A stretch of DNA of 64,000 nucleotides from Embleya scabrispora DSM 41855. GTDB lineage: Bacteria > Actinomycetota > Actinomycetes > Streptomycetales > Streptomycetaceae. The stretch covers positions 266,388 through 330,387 of the forward strand of contig NZ_KB889675.1 of the NCBI RefSeq assembly GCF_000372745.1, in the 5' to 3' direction. Numbering within the stretch: position 1 is the first letter of the stretch; each line of letters begins with the position of its first letter. The notes under the pieces are model-generated. The model ran no database searches. It was not told where the DNA came from and was given only the letters and a program-made list of their open reading frames with translations. This document shows positions 8,909 through 17,848 of the stretch, piece by piece. Both the position numbers and the translations under genes were made by a program.

Positions 8909-11900
8909 TCAGCCTCGCGGCTTCTCCCGCATCTCGAACGTCTCGATGACGTCCTCGACCTTGATGTCGTTGAACGAACCGAGGTTGATACCGCACTCGA
9001 AGCCCTCGCGGACCTCGGTGACGTCGTCCTTCTCGCGGCGCAGGCCCTCGACGTTGAGGTTGTCGGCGACGACCGCCCCCTGCCGGATGATCCGCGCCTT
9101 GGTGTTGCGCTTGATCGTCCCGCCGGTGACCATGCAGCCCGCGATGTTGCCGAGCTTGGAGGAGCGGAACACCGCGCGGATCTGCGCCGTGCCCAGCTGG
9201 ACCTCTTCGTACTCGGGCTTGAGCATGCCCTTGAGCGCGGCTTCGATCTCCTCGATGGCCTGGTAGATCACCGAGTAGAAGCGAATGTCGACGCCCTCGC
9301 GGTCCGCCATCGTCCGCGCCCGACCCTCCGGCCGGACGTTGAAGCCGATGATGATCGCGTCCGAGGCCATCGCCAGGTTGACGTTGGACTCGGTGATCGC
9401 ACCGACACCGCGGTCGATGATCCGCAGCTCGACCTCGTCGCCGACATCCAGGTTGAGCAGCGCGTCTTCCAACGCCTCCACCGAACCGGAGCCGTCACCC
9501 TTGAGGATGAGGTTGAGCTGCTGCATCTCGCCGGCCTTGAGGGCCTTGTCCAGGTCCTCGAGCGAGACGCGCTTCGAACGGCGGGCCAGGGTCGCGTTGC
9601 GCTCCCGGGCCGCCCGCTTCTCGGCGATCTGGCGCGCGGTGCGCTCCTCCTCGACCACGAGGAAGTTGTCACCCGCACCCGGCACCGAGGTCAGACCGAG
9701 CACCATGACCGGACGGGACGGCGCGGCCTCGGTGAGGTTGTTGCCGTTCTCGTCGATCATCGCGCGGACTCGGCCGTACGCCTCGCCGACCACGATCGCG
9801 TCGCCGATGCGCAGCGTGCCGCGCTGGACCAGGACGGTCGCGACGGGGCCGCGACCCTTGTCGAGGTGACCCTCGATCGCGATGCCCTGGGCTTCCTGGT
9901 GCGGGTTGGCGGTGAGCTCCAGAGCCGCGTCCGCGGTCAGGACGACCGCTTCCAGCAGCTCGTCGATGCCCAGGCCCTGCTTCGCCGAGATGTCGACGAA
10001 CATCGTGTCGCCGCCGTACTCCTCGGCCACGAGCCCGTACTCGGTGAGCTGGCCACGAACCTTGGTCGGGTCCGCGCCTTCCTTGTCGATCTTGTTGACC
10101 GCGACGACGATCGGCACGCCGGCCGCCTGCGCGTGGTTGAGCGCCTCGATCGTCTGCGGCTTCACGCCGTCGTCCGCCGCGACCACGAGAATCGCGATGT
10201 CCGTCGACTTGGCACCGCGGGCACGCATGGCGGTGAACGCCTCGTGACCGGGGGTGTCGATCAGGGTGATCTTGCGGTCGACGTCGTTGACCGTGGTCGC
10301 GACCTGGTAGGCACCGATGTGCTGGGTGATGCCACCGGCCTCGCCCGCGATCACGTTCGTCTTGCGGATCGCGTCGAGCAGGCGGGTCTTGCCGTGGTCG
10401 ACGTGACCCATGACGGTGACGACCGGCGGACGCGCCTCGAGGTCTTCCTCGTCGCCCTCGTCCTCGCCCCATTCGAGGTCGAAGGACTCGAGCAGCTCGC
10501 GGTCCTCCTCCTCCGGGGAGACGATCTGGATCACGAAGTCGAGCTCGGCCCCGAGCGTCTGCAGCTCGTCGTCGCTCACCGACTGGGTCGCGGTGAGCAT
10601 CGAGCCCAGGTTGAACATGATCTGGACGAGTGCTGCGGGGTTCGCGTTGATCTTCTCCGCGAAGTCGGTGAGCGAGGCACCGCGCGACATCCGGACGACT
10701 CGCCCGTTGCCGCGAGGAGCCATCACGCCACCGGCGGACGGAGCCTGCATGTTGTCGAACTCTTGACGACGCTGACGCTTCGACTTGCGCGCGCGGCCCG
10801 GACGCCCACCGGGACGACCGAACGCGCCCTGCGTGCCGCCGCGACCACCGGGGCCACCGCGACCGCCGCCGCCGGGACGACCGGCGAAGCCGCCGCCGCC
10901 ACCGGGACGACCCGGAGCGCCGCCGCCACCACCGGGACGGGGACCGCCGAAGCCGCCACCGCCGCCGCCGGGACGACCGCCACCGCCGCCGGCACCCGCC
11001 GGACGACCGCCGCCGCCACCGGGACCGCCGGGACGACCGGGCGCACCGCCGGGACGACCGGGACCACCCGGGCCACGAGCGGGCGCCGGACGGTTGGGCA
11101 TCATGCCCGGGTTGGGACGCGGGCCACCGGGGCCTGCGCTACCACCGGGACGGGGACCCGCGGGACCACCCGAACCACCCGGACGCGGGCCACCGGCCGC
11201 AGGACCCTGCGGACGCGGCGGCATGCCACCGGGAGTGGGGCGACCGGCGCCGCCGGCGGCCTGCGGCCGCGGCATGCCGGTGCTGCCCGAGGTGAAGGGG
11301 TTGTTGCCCGGACGCGGGCCGGCGGGACGGGTGCCACCCGGACGGGGCGCACCGCCCTGACCGGGGCCCGACGGACGCGCGCCACCGGCGGACGGAGCGC
11401 CACCGGTACGCGGACCGGAGGGACGCTCGCCACGCTCGGGACGATCGCCGCGCTCGGGACGGCCACCGGGGCCGCCCTGACCGGCACCGGCCGGACGCGG
11501 GCCCGGACGGTTGCCCGCACCGGGACCCGAGGAGGCGGCCGCCGGACGGTCCGAACGCGGACCGCGCTCGGCCGGACCACGGTCGCTCTGGCCACGCTCG
11601 GCCGGACCGCGGTCGCCCGGACGCGCTGCCGGGCGCGGGCCCGGAGCCGGCGCGCCGGCCGGACGCGGACCCGACTGGGCCGCGGGACGCTCCGCCTGAC
11701 GCGGGGCGGCCGGAGCCGCCTCGGCGGCCGGTGCGGCCGGCACCACGGGCGGAGCGGTGCTGCCCTGGGGGGCCGGGCGCGGCGCCGGGCGCGGGCCCGG
11801 AGTCGGCGCACCCGCCGGGCGCGGGCCCGGAGCGGGGGCAGGACGCGCCGCGGCGCCCTGCGGGGAACTGGGGGTGGCGCCCTGCGGCGCGCCCGAGGGC

Positions 11901-12091
11901 GCGGGACGCTGGGGCCGGCGGGCGGGCCCGCCTTCCGTCTTGAGTGCTTCCGTCAGTTTGCGAACAACCGGCGCCTCGATCGTCGAGGACGCCGAACGAA
12001 CGAACTCACCGAGTTCTTGGAGCTTGGCCATGACGACCTTGCTCTCGACTCCGAACTCCTTGGCGAGTTCGTATACCCGGACCTTTGCCAC
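8909..12091 (-). CDS. infB: Translation initiation factor IF-2
   Basis: A 1060-residue GTPase that delivers fMet-tRNA to the 30S subunit. The N-terminus ([14 protein letters not shown]) is the IF2_N domain. Residues about 55-420 are a very long Gly/Pro/Arg/Ala-rich linker with repeats such as GGRPGGGG. The G domain follows, with GHVDHGKT near residue 562, DTPGHEAF and [10 protein letters not shown], then the IF-2 C domains. GTG at 12091 has AAGGAG 4 nt upstream. It is preceded by nusA and ylxR, the classical nusA-infB operon. A frame of over 1300 codons on the opposite strand is a composition artefact. Confidence 0.98.
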   Translation of the reverse strand: MAKVRVYELAKEFGVESKVVMAKLQELGEFVRSASSTIEAPVVRKLTEALKTEGGPARRPQRPAPSGAPQGATPSSPQGAAARPAPAPGPRPAGAPTPGPRPAPRPAPQGSTAPPVVPAAPAAEAAPAAPRQAERPAAQSGPRPAGAPAPGPRPAARPGDRGPAERGQSDRGPAERGPRSDRPAAASSGPGAGNRPGPRPAGAGQGGPGGRPERGDRPERGERPSGPRTGGAPSAGGARPSGPGQGGAPRPGGTRPAGPRPGNNPFTSGSTGMPRPQAAGGAGRPTPGGMPPRPQGPAAGGPRPGGSGGPAGPRPGGSAGPGGPRPNPGMMPNRPAPARGPGGPGRPGGAPGRPGGPGGGGGRPAGAGGGGGRPGGGGGGFGGPRPGGGGGAPGRPGGGGGFAGRPGGGGRGGPGGRGGTQGAFGRPGGRPGRARKSKRQRRQEFDNMQAPSAGGVMAPRGNGRVVRMSRGASLTDFAEKINANPAALVQIMFNLGSMLTATQSVSDDELQTLGAELDFVIQIVSPEEEDRELLESFDLEWGEDEGDEEDLEARPPVVTVMGHVDHGKTRLLDAIRKTNVIAGEAGGITQHIGAYQVATTVNDVDRKITLIDTPGHEAFTAMRARGAKSTDIAILVVAADDGVKPQTIEALNHAQAAGVPIVVAVNKIDKEGADPTKVRGQLTEYGLVAEEYGGDTMFVDISAKQGLGIDELLEAVVLTADAALELTANPHQEAQGIAIEGHLDKGRGPVATVLVQRGTLRIGDAIVVGEAYGRVRAMIDENGNNLTEAAPSRPVMVLGLTSVPGAGDNFLVVEEERTARQIAEKRAARERNATLARRSKRVSLEDLDKALKAGEMQQLNLILKGDGSGSVEALEDALLNLDVGDEVELRIIDRGVGAITESNVNLAMASDAIIIGFNVRPEGRARTMADREGVDIRFYSVIYQAIEEIEAALKGMLKPEYEEVQLGTAQIRAVFRSSKLGNIAGCMVTGGTIKRNTKARIIRQGAVVADNLNVEGLRREKDDVTEVREGFECGINLGSFNDIKVEDVIETFEMREKPRG

Positions 12092-12147
12092 GTCGCTCCT
12101 TCTGGTCCGGGGTTGGTCGTCCGCCGGACCGTCACTACCGCATGTCT

Positions 12148-12180
12148 GTACTCATCGCGTACTCATCGAGTGCTCATCGC
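12148..12180. repeat. Three tandem 11-bp repeats in the ylxR-infB spacer
   Basis: Three consecutive 11-mers, GTACTCATCGC, GTACTCATCGA and GTGCTCATCGC, fill 12148-12180 between the ylxR stop and the infB start. The purpose is unknown; they could be a processing or attenuation site in the leader of infB. Confidence 0.7.
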
Positions 12181-12189
12181 AATCTCGAC

Positions 12190-12564
12190 CTACTTCCGAC
12201 TCGCGAGGTACTGCTTCGCTGGACCTGTCCGACCGACCTCTGACAACCCATCACCGCTCAAGTAAGCACGCAGTGGTGCCGAGTCCAGCGGCCCCGGCAC
12301 GCGCAAAGCCCGAACGAACGCCTTGCGACGCTCCGCCTGGGCCAGGCACTCCGGATCGGGGTGCAAATGCGCGCCCCGTCCGAGCATTCGGCCGCGGGGG
12401 TCGGGGACACAACTGCCCTCCACCGCCACGACCCGCAATAGGTCGGCCTTGGCCGCACGCTGCCGACAACCTACGCACGTTCGGCACGGAGAGGCAGTGA
12501 TTTCCTGCTTTTCCGACCTCGTACGAGGGCATGCTCGGGCACGCCTGCGACCAGACATGTTCAA
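12190..12564 (-). CDS. ylxR: YlxR (DUF448) family RNA-binding protein
   Basis: A 124-residue basic protein. It carries the family signature [21 protein letters not shown] followed by [20 protein letters not shown]. Relatives bind RNA and, in firmicutes, modulate RNase P (RnpM); no function is proven here. TTG at 12564 has GAGGAG 8 nt upstream (inside the nusA end), while ATG at 12558 gives a start two codons later. It sits 2 nt after nusA, an invariant arrangement. Confidence 0.9.
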   Translation of the reverse strand: MNMSGRRRARACPRTRSEKQEITASPCRTCVGCRQRAAKADLLRVVAVEGSCVPDPRGRMLGRGAHLHPDPECLAQAERRKAFVRALRVPGPLDSAPLRAYLSGDGLSEVGRTGPAKQYLASRK

Positions 12565-12566
12565 GT

Positions 12567-13589
12567 CTACCGCTCCTCACCGCGACCTGGTTCGGTCGGC
12601 CGTCCCCGGTCGTCCGATTCACCGGTCTCGGTGTCCGGCCGGATGTCGATGCGCCATCCGGTCAATCGCGCGGCAAGTCGGGCATTCTGCCCCTCCTTGC
12701 CGATCGCCAGCGAGAGCTGGTAGTCGGGCACCGTCACCCGGGCGGAGCGCGCGGCGAGGTCCACGACCTCGACCTTGCTCACCCGCGCCGGCGACAGCGC
12801 GTTGGCCACCATCCGCGCGGGATCGTCCGACCAGTCGACGATGTCGATCTTCTCGCCGTTCAACTCGGCCATGACGGCACGCACGCGCGCCCCCATCGGC
12901 CCGATGCACGCGCCCTTGGGGTTGAGCCCCGCGCGCGTGGAGTAGACGGCGATCTTGGAGCGGTGGCCGGCCTCACGGGCGATCGCGGCGATCTCGACGC
13001 TGCCGTCGGCGATCTCCGGGACCTCCAGCGCGAACAGCTTCCGCACCAGGTTGGGGTGGGTGCGCGAGAGCGTGATGGACGGCCCCTTGGGCCCACGCCG
13101 CACCTGTACGACATAGCAACGCAGGCGCATGCCGTGCGCGTACCGCTCGCCCGGTACCTGCTCCTGGGGCGGCAGGATCGCCTCGATGCGACCCAGGTCC
13201 ACCAGGACGTTGCGGTTGTCCTTGCCCTGCTGGACCACGCCCGCGACGATCTCGCCCTCACGGCCGGCGAACTCGCCGAACGTGATCTCCTCCTCGGCGT
13301 CGCGCAGCCGCTGCAGGATCACCTGCTTGGCGGTGGTCGCCGCGATCCGGCCGAAGTCGTCCGGGGTGTCGTCGAATTCGCGAACGCGCTGCCCGGCCTC
13401 GTCGGTCTCGGTGGCCCACACGGTGACGTGACCGGTGGAGCGGTCCAGTTCCACGCGCGCCTTGGGCAGGCTGCCCTCGGTGCGGTGGTATGCGATCAAC
13501 AGGGCCGATTCGATGGCCTCGACCAGGAGGTCGAACTTGATCTCTTTTTCGCGCTCAAGCCCGCGCAGGGCGCTCATGTCGATGTCCAC
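12567..13589 (-). CDS. nusA: Transcription termination/antitermination protein NusA
   Basis: A 340-residue factor that binds RNA polymerase and nascent RNA. The N-terminal domain is [20 protein letters not shown], then the S1 domain with [13 protein letters not shown], then two KH domains containing [15 protein letters not shown] and [19 protein letters not shown]. The length is the short actinobacterial form without C-terminal acidic repeats. GTG at 13589 is 3 nt past the rimP stop, with GGAGG in the rimP end as ribosome site; ATG four codons later is possible. Confidence 0.97.
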   Translation of the reverse strand: MDIDMSALRGLEREKEIKFDLLVEAIESALLIAYHRTEGSLPKARVELDRSTGHVTVWATETDEAGQRVREFDDTPDDFGRIAATTAKQVILQRLRDAEEEITFGEFAGREGEIVAGVVQQGKDNRNVLVDLGRIEAILPPQEQVPGERYAHGMRLRCYVVQVRRGPKGPSITLSRTHPNLVRKLFALEVPEIADGSVEIAAIAREAGHRSKIAVYSTRAGLNPKGACIGPMGARVRAVMAELNGEKIDIVDWSDDPARMVANALSPARVSKVEVVDLAARSARVTVPDYQLSLAIGKEGQNARLAARLTGWRIDIRPDTETGESDDRGRPTEPGRGEER

Positions 13590-13592
13590 GTC

Positions 13593-14162
13593 CTACGCCT
13601 CCTCGTCCATGGTGTCGTCGTTGTCGGAGTCGATGTCCTCGACCTCGGTGTCCTCGGTGTCCTCGGTGTCCTCGGTGTCCTCGGCGGTGACCGCCGGGTC
13701 CGCGCTCTTGCGGTTGAACTCGACCTGCACGACCGCCTTGGCCATCTCGTCGTACCCCAGCCGGCGCGGTTTGCCCTCGACGTCCAGCTCCACGCCCTCG
13801 GCGTCGCTCGCGCCGATCCGGCCGGTCACGGTGGTGCCGTCGTGCAGTTGCACCTGGACCAGCCGATCCGCCGCGCGGCGCCAGTGGCGCTCCAGCGTCA
13901 GCGGGCGGTCCACGCCCGGGGTGGTGACTTCCAACTGATAGGGCAGGCTGCCCAGTACGTCGCTCGGGTCCAGCACGTCCGAGACGGCCCGGCTGACCTC
14001 GGCGACCTTGTCCAGGTCGACGCCGCCGTCGGCGGCCACCATCACGCGCAACACCCGGCGCTTGCCGGCGGGGGTGAGGGAGAGGTCCTCCAGATCCACG
14101 CCCACCGCCGATACCACCGGCTCCAGCATCTCCCGCAGCCGGTCCAACGTGGTGGTGCTCAT
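13593..14162 (-). CDS. rimP: Ribosome maturation factor RimP
   Basis: A 189-residue factor needed for 30S subunit assembly. The N-terminal domain has EPVVSAVGVDLEDL and VDLDKVAEVSRAVSDVLD, then SLPYQLEVTTPGVDRPL, followed by the C-terminal Sm-like barrel (VTGRIGASDAEGVELDV). The tail is odd: four EDT repeats encoded by a 9-bp tandem repeat, then Asp/Glu-rich sequence. ATG at 14162 has GAGGAG 8 nt upstream. It is the first gene of the minus-strand operon; the promoter should lie in 14163-14383. Confidence 0.95.
   Translation of the reverse strand: MSTTTLDRLREMLEPVVSAVGVDLEDLSLTPAGKRRVLRVMVAADGGVDLDKVAEVSRAVSDVLDPSDVLGSLPYQLEVTTPGVDRPLTLERHWRRAADRLVQVQLHDGTTVTGRIGASDAEGVELDVEGKPRRLGYDEMAKAVVQVEFNRKSADPAVTAEDTEDTEDTEDTEVEDIDSDNDDTMDEEA
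13644..13679. repeat. Four copies of a 9-bp tandem repeat inside rimP
   Basis: The unit CTCGGTGTC is repeated four times without interruption and encodes the acidic EDT repeats near the RimP C-terminus. The unit is a multiple of three, so copy-number change would keep the frame. Confidence 0.9.
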
Positions 14163-14383
14163 CCGGGTGACTCCTCGGCTGCGTGTGCTGTTGTCTCAGG
14201 TGCGTCGACCGCCGGGGCGGGTCGTGGAAGGACAACAGTATCCGGTCCGGAGCCGATCTCGCGCACGTCCGCCCGGCGTACGCCCGATGTGCGCAGAGGT
14301 CCGCACGCTCGCATATGCGGTAGCGTCCGACACGGCCAGAGGCCGGCAACGGACATCACGGACGAGGGTCAGGAGCGGGACGC

Positions 14384-14857
14384 ATGCGCGACGCGGGGCC
14401 GACGCGACGGGCCGTCCTCGGCACCGTGGCCGCAGCGACCATCGCCGCCACGATCGCCGGTTGCGACGATGGTGGCGAAGGCTCGGACCAGGGGCGGCGC
14501 AGGGCGGACGACGCGGCGCGGCAGCGGGCCCACGCGGCGACCGGGGCGCTGCTCGCGCGCTACGACGCGGTCGCCGCGCGACACGCCCCGTTGGCCGAAC
14601 GGATCCGGCCGCTGTCGGTCGAACTGCGTCAACACCTGACCGCCTTCGCCAAGGGCGCGTCGCACTCCGCGCCGCCCGCGGGCACCGCGCCGGAGGACGC
14701 CGGCGCCGCGGGCACCACGATCGCCGACTGGGCGCAGCAGGCCTCCGACGAACGGCTGACCGGACTGGACGCGGTCTCCCCCGAACTCGCCCGCACCCTG
14801 GCCGCCACCGCCGCGTGCCTGGCGGGTCACGCCCAACTGCTTCGGAGCACATCGTGA
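14384..14857 (+). CDS. Secreted lipoprotein, possibly ferritin-like
   Basis: A 157-residue protein with N-terminal TRRAVLGTVAAATIAATIAGC: a twin arginine, a hydrophobic stretch and a lipobox (IAGC), so it is probably Tat- or Sec-exported and lipid anchored. The mature part is helical and Ala-rich (ALLARYDAVAARHAPLAERI), like the ferritin-like lipoproteins encoded beside rimP in Streptomyces. Its stop overlaps the next start (GTGA), so the two proteins are coupled and may act together. The ligand is unknown. The gene is divergent from rimP. Confidence 0.72.
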   Translation: MRDAGPTRRAVLGTVAAATIAATIAGCDDGGEGSDQGRRRADDAARQRAHAATGALLARYDAVAARHAPLAERIRPLSVELRQHLTAFAKGASHSAPPAGTAPEDAGAAGTTIADWAQQASDERLTGLDAVSPELARTLAATAACLAGHAQLLRSTS

Positions 14858-15339
14858 GCACGCCGCGGTCGACCCCGTCCGGGTCCGCCACCCCCGAGGT
14901 CAAGGCACTGCGCGACGCGCTGGACGCGGAGCACGCGGCCGTCTACGGCTACGGCGTGGCCGGCGGCCGATTGACCGGTGCCGCGCGCACCCAGGCCCGC
15001 ACCGCGCTGGACGCCCACCGGGCCCGCCGGGACACCATCGCGCGACTGATCACCGATCGGGGCGCGGTCGCGCAGCCTGCGGCGCCCGCGTACACGATCC
15101 CGTTCCCGGTGGCCACGCCCGCCGACGCGACCCGGCTCGCGGTGTACCTGGAGGACGGGGTCACGCTGCATCTGGGCGGGTTGGTGGCCGCGACCGGGGC
15201 GCCGTTGCGCAACGAGGCGGCGGGCTGGTTGCGCGAGAGCGCCGTCTGGGCGGTGCGTTGGCGGGGTGCGAGCACCGCGTTCCCGGGGCTGCCCGCGTCC
15301 GGCGACCCCGCGACGCCGACGACCGGGGGCCGCACGTGA
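14854..15339 (+). CDS. Ferritin-like domain protein (DUF4439 type)
   Basis: A 161-residue helical protein. The segment LRDALDAEHAAVYGYGVAGG has the Glu-His-Tyr pattern of DUF4439/ferritin-like domains, and a second helix (LDAHRARRDTIARLI) supplies the paired His/Arg region. GTG at 14854 overlaps the lipoprotein stop, and the C-terminal stop overlaps the next start, so three genes form one coupled operon. It has no signal peptide, in contrast to the lipoprotein upstream. No metal binding has been shown; the name rests on family resemblance. Confidence 0.8.
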   Translation: MSTPRSTPSGSATPEVKALRDALDAEHAAVYGYGVAGGRLTGAARTQARTALDAHRARRDTIARLITDRGAVAQPAAPAYTIPFPVATPADATRLAVYLEDGVTLHLGGLVAATGAPLRNEAAGWLRESAVWAVRWRGASTAFPGLPASGDPATPTTGGRT

Positions 15340-16253
15340 GCGATCGGGTCGAAATCCCGGAGCGATTGACCCGGACCGCACTGCGGTGGTGCGGCGAGGA
15401 GGTGGCCCGCCCGTGGCTGGCGGGGCTGCCGGACGCGGTCGCCGAGTACGCGCGGCGCTGGCGACTGACCGTGGAGCGGGCCATCATCCCCGGCGGCGCG
15501 CTCAGCCTGACCTTCCTGGTCAAACGCGCGGACGGCACGCCGGCCACGCTCAAGCTCGGCCTGATCGACCGCTACACCGCGCACGAGGCGAGCGCGCTCG
15601 CGCTGTGGGACGGCGTCGGGGCGGTTCGCCTGCTCGACGCGGATGCCGCGCACGGCGCGCTGTTGCTGGAGCGGCTCCAGCCGGACGTGTCGCTGCGTTC
15701 GCTGGCCGAGGATCGGGCGATGCTGGAGGCCGCCGAGGTGGTCCGCAAGTTGTGGGTGACCCCGCCCGCGGACTGCGCGATCGAGCCGGTCGCGGATCGG
15801 GCCGAACACTGGGGCGAATCGATCCCGCGCCGCTACGCGGACCTGGCCGGCCCGTGTCCCCGGGCACTGGTCGAGGAAGCCGTGGCGCTGTGCCGCGAGT
15901 TGGCCGCGTCGCAGCCGGAGGTCGTGGTCCTGCACACCGACTTCCATCACGGCAACGTGCTGGCCGCCGAGCGGGCGAAGTGGCTGGCCATCGACCCGCG
16001 CCCGATGCTCGGCGAACGGGCCTTCGACCTGGGCGCGCTGGTGCGGGACCGGATGGCCACGGTGGTCGCCGAGCCGCGCCCGCAGGCGCTGGTGCGGCGG
16101 CGGGTGAACTGGCTGGCGAACGCGTTGGACCTGGACGCCGAGCGGGTGCGCGGTTGGGCGCTGGTGCAGGCGCTGGCGCTGGGCCTGTGGTGCATGTCGG
16201 TCGAGGATCCGGCGGGCGAGGACCTGTTGTCCGTCGCGGAGTGGCTGTCCTGA
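15336..16253 (+). CDS. Aminoglycoside/hydroxyurea phosphotransferase-like kinase
   Basis: A 305-residue protein of the APH/protein-kinase-like fold. The catalytic loop is HTDFHHGNVL near residues 200-209, followed by LAIDPRPMLGERAFDLG, which supplies the Mg-binding aspartate. This arrangement is closest to the APH_6_hur family (streptomycin 6-kinase/hydroxyurea phosphotransferase). The substrate is unknown; housekeeping members of this group are common in Streptomyces, so resistance should not be assumed. GTG at 15336 overlaps the preceding stop in GTGA. Confidence 0.82.
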   Translation: MSDRVEIPERLTRTALRWCGEEVARPWLAGLPDAVAEYARRWRLTVERAIIPGGALSLTFLVKRADGTPATLKLGLIDRYTAHEASALALWDGVGAVRLLDADAAHGALLLERLQPDVSLRSLAEDRAMLEAAEVVRKLWVTPPADCAIEPVADRAEHWGESIPRRYADLAGPCPRALVEEAVALCRELAASQPEVVVLHTDFHHGNVLAAERAKWLAIDPRPMLGERAFDLGALVRDRMATVVAEPRPQALVRRRVNWLANALDLDAERVRGWALVQALALGLWCMSVEDPAGEDLLSVAEWLS

Positions 16254-16260
16254 TTCGCGG

Positions 16261-16282
16261 GATGCGGGTGGCTCACCGCATC
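16261..16282. terminator. Weak hairpin at convergent gene ends
   Basis: GATGCGG (16261-16267) pairs with CCGCATC (16276-16282), right after the phosphotransferase stop and touching the convergent GNAT stop. The arms are only 7 bp plus a few more with a bulge. Confidence 0.45.
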
Positions 16283-16808
16283 ACGTGAACGGCAGGATCG
16301 CGCCCATCACCGCGTAGGGGCGGTCGTTGCCCGGGAACAGCACCGGGCGGGCCAGGTCCCGAAAGCCCAGTCCGTGGTACAGCCGGCGGGCCGGCGTCGG
16401 TTCGTCGATCGCGGACAGCAGGATGTGCGATCGGTCCTGCCCCCGGCACAGCAGGGTGATCAGGGTGCGTCCGATGCCGTGTCCCTGCCAGCGCGGCAGC
16501 ACGTGCAGTTCGCCGACCACGAACGACTCCTCCAGCCAGGCCCGGTGTCCGGCCCGGGCCAGGTGCGGTTCGATCACCAGGCTCCACCACTGATCGGTGA
16601 GGTTGGGATAGCCGTAGCCGAATCCGACCAGTCGACCACCGGTGTCGAACGCGCCCAGCGAGCGCACTCCGGCGAAGGTCGCGTGCCGCCGCATTATCCG
16701 CTGCCGCACCGCGATCTCCTCGTCGGCCAAACCGAACGCGCCGGCCTGGACGTCCACCGCCTCGTCCGCGTACTCGGCGAGATCGACGACCCGGCACGTC
16801 CACTCCAT
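16281..16808 (-). CDS. GNAT family N-acetyltransferase
   Basis: About 175 residues. The acetyl-CoA binding region reads VVGELHVLPRWQGHGIGRTLI, with the GNAT Q/RxxGxG/A loop (QGHGIG), and a C-terminal ARRLYHGLGF motif is typical of the fold. The substrate is unknown. The start is uncertain: ATG at 16808 is given; GTG at 16814 lies 5 nt after GGGAG and GTG at 16820 is also in frame. It follows the DUF4081 GNAT gene by 58 bp on the same strand and may be cotranscribed. Confidence 0.85.
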   Translation of the reverse strand: MEWTCRVVDLAEYADEAVDVQAGAFGLADEEIAVRQRIMRRHATFAGVRSLGAFDTGGRLVGFGYGYPNLTDQWWSLVIEPHLARAGHRAWLEESFVVGELHVLPRWQGHGIGRTLITLLCRGQDRSHILLSAIDEPTPARRLYHGLGFRDLARPVLFPGNDRPYAVMGAILPFT

Positions 16809-16866
16809 CAGCACACGCACTCCCTCGGGTCGGGTCGTCGCCGCTGTCCGGACACCACGGGCCGGA

Positions 16867-17724
16867 TCAGAACAACACGCTCATGAAGGCCCCGGTCTCG
16901 GCGAAGCCGACCCGCCGGTACGCCGCGCGCGCGGGGCCGTTGTAGCTGTTCACGTACAGGCTGGCGATCGGGGCCACCTCGCTCAGCGCGTGGCGCAGTA
17001 CGGCCGCCATGCCGATCTCGGACAGGCCCTCGCCGCGCCGCTCCGGCGCCACCCACACGCCCTGGATCTGGCACGCGTGCCGGGTGACCGCGCCGATCTC
17101 CGCCTTGAACACCACCCGGCCGTCCTCGATCCGGGCGAACGCACGCCCGCCCGCGATGAGTTCGGCCACTCTGGCGCGGTACAGGGTGCCGCCGTCGCCG
17201 ATCAGCGGCGAGACGCCGACCTCCTCGGTGAACATCGCCACACACGCGGGCATCACCAGATCGAGCTCGTCCGGACGCACCCGGCGGACCAGCGGATCCG
17301 GGGCCACCTCGCGCGAGGGTTGGTCGGCGACCATGAGCGGCTGCACCGGCCGGACGTCGCGGGCGGGTCCCCACACGGGTTCGAGCAGGCGCCACAGGTC
17401 GGCGGCGGCCTGGGCCGGACCGACGATCGACGAGCAGCGCCGGCCCTGGCGGCGGGCCCGCTCGGCGAACGAGCGTATGGCGTCCGGTCCGGCCTCGACC
17501 GGAACCAGGTTCGCGCCCGCGTAGCACAGCGACGTGAGCCGACCGCTCTCGTAGTAGCCCCACAGTTCGCCGCCCAGTCGCCACGGATCGACGCCGGCGA
17601 GTCGGACCCGGGACGCGACGAAGACGTTCGTGACGGGGTCACGGTCGAGCAGCGCCTGGACGGCGGACAGGTCGGTCCCGTCCAGGACTTTGGTGGAAAC
17701 CGAGCTCAGCACGTGCCTCACCAT
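16867..17724 (-). CDS. GNAT acetyltransferase with N-terminal DUF4081
   Basis: A 285-residue protein. The N-terminal half (LLDRDPVTNVFVASRV, LWGYYESGRLTSLCYAGANL) matches the DUF4081 domain, and the C-terminal half is GNAT with IQGVWVAPERRGEGLS and YNGPARAAYRRVGF. Homologues lie next to ispG in actinobacteria, for example the Rv2867c-Rv2868c pair in Mycobacterium tuberculosis. Here two hydrolase genes separate it from ispG. The function is unknown. ATG at 17724 is used; no strong ribosome site is visible. Confidence 0.87.
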   Translation of the reverse strand: MVRHVLSSVSTKVLDGTDLSAVQALLDRDPVTNVFVASRVRLAGVDPWRLGGELWGYYESGRLTSLCYAGANLVPVEAGPDAIRSFAERARRQGRRCSSIVGPAQAAADLWRLLEPVWGPARDVRPVQPLMVADQPSREVAPDPLVRRVRPDELDLVMPACVAMFTEEVGVSPLIGDGGTLYRARVAELIAGGRAFARIEDGRVVFKAEIGAVTRHACQIQGVWVAPERRGEGLSEIGMAAVLRHALSEVAPIASLYVNSYNGPARAAYRRVGFAETGAFMSVLF

Positions 17725-17848
17725 GCCATCAGGCGGACCTTGGGGAAATGCCAGTCTTGCGGCACCACCCTATGCAGGTCCGGGCCGCCCGCGCCGCCCG
17801 GGAGGCGGCGGAATCGGCGACCGGACCCGGCGGGCCCCGGGAGGCGGG

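Noticed and set aside
8159-12265. Open frame of 1368 codons antisense to infB
   Set aside because: It is made of Thr/Gly/Ala/Arg runs complementary to the IF-2 linker; GC-rich codon bias keeps the opposite strand open.
13644-13679. Possible CRISPR or VNTR of regulatory type
   Set aside because: It lies inside the rimP coding sequence and the repeats are translated.
15336-16253. Antibiotic-resistance kinase
   Set aside because: The fold fits, but no biosynthetic or resistance genes are near and this gene type is common as a housekeeping gene in Streptomyces.
17725-17848. Terminator between the GNAT and the hydrolase genes
   Set aside because: GC-rich sequence is present but no stem longer than a few base pairs was convincing.
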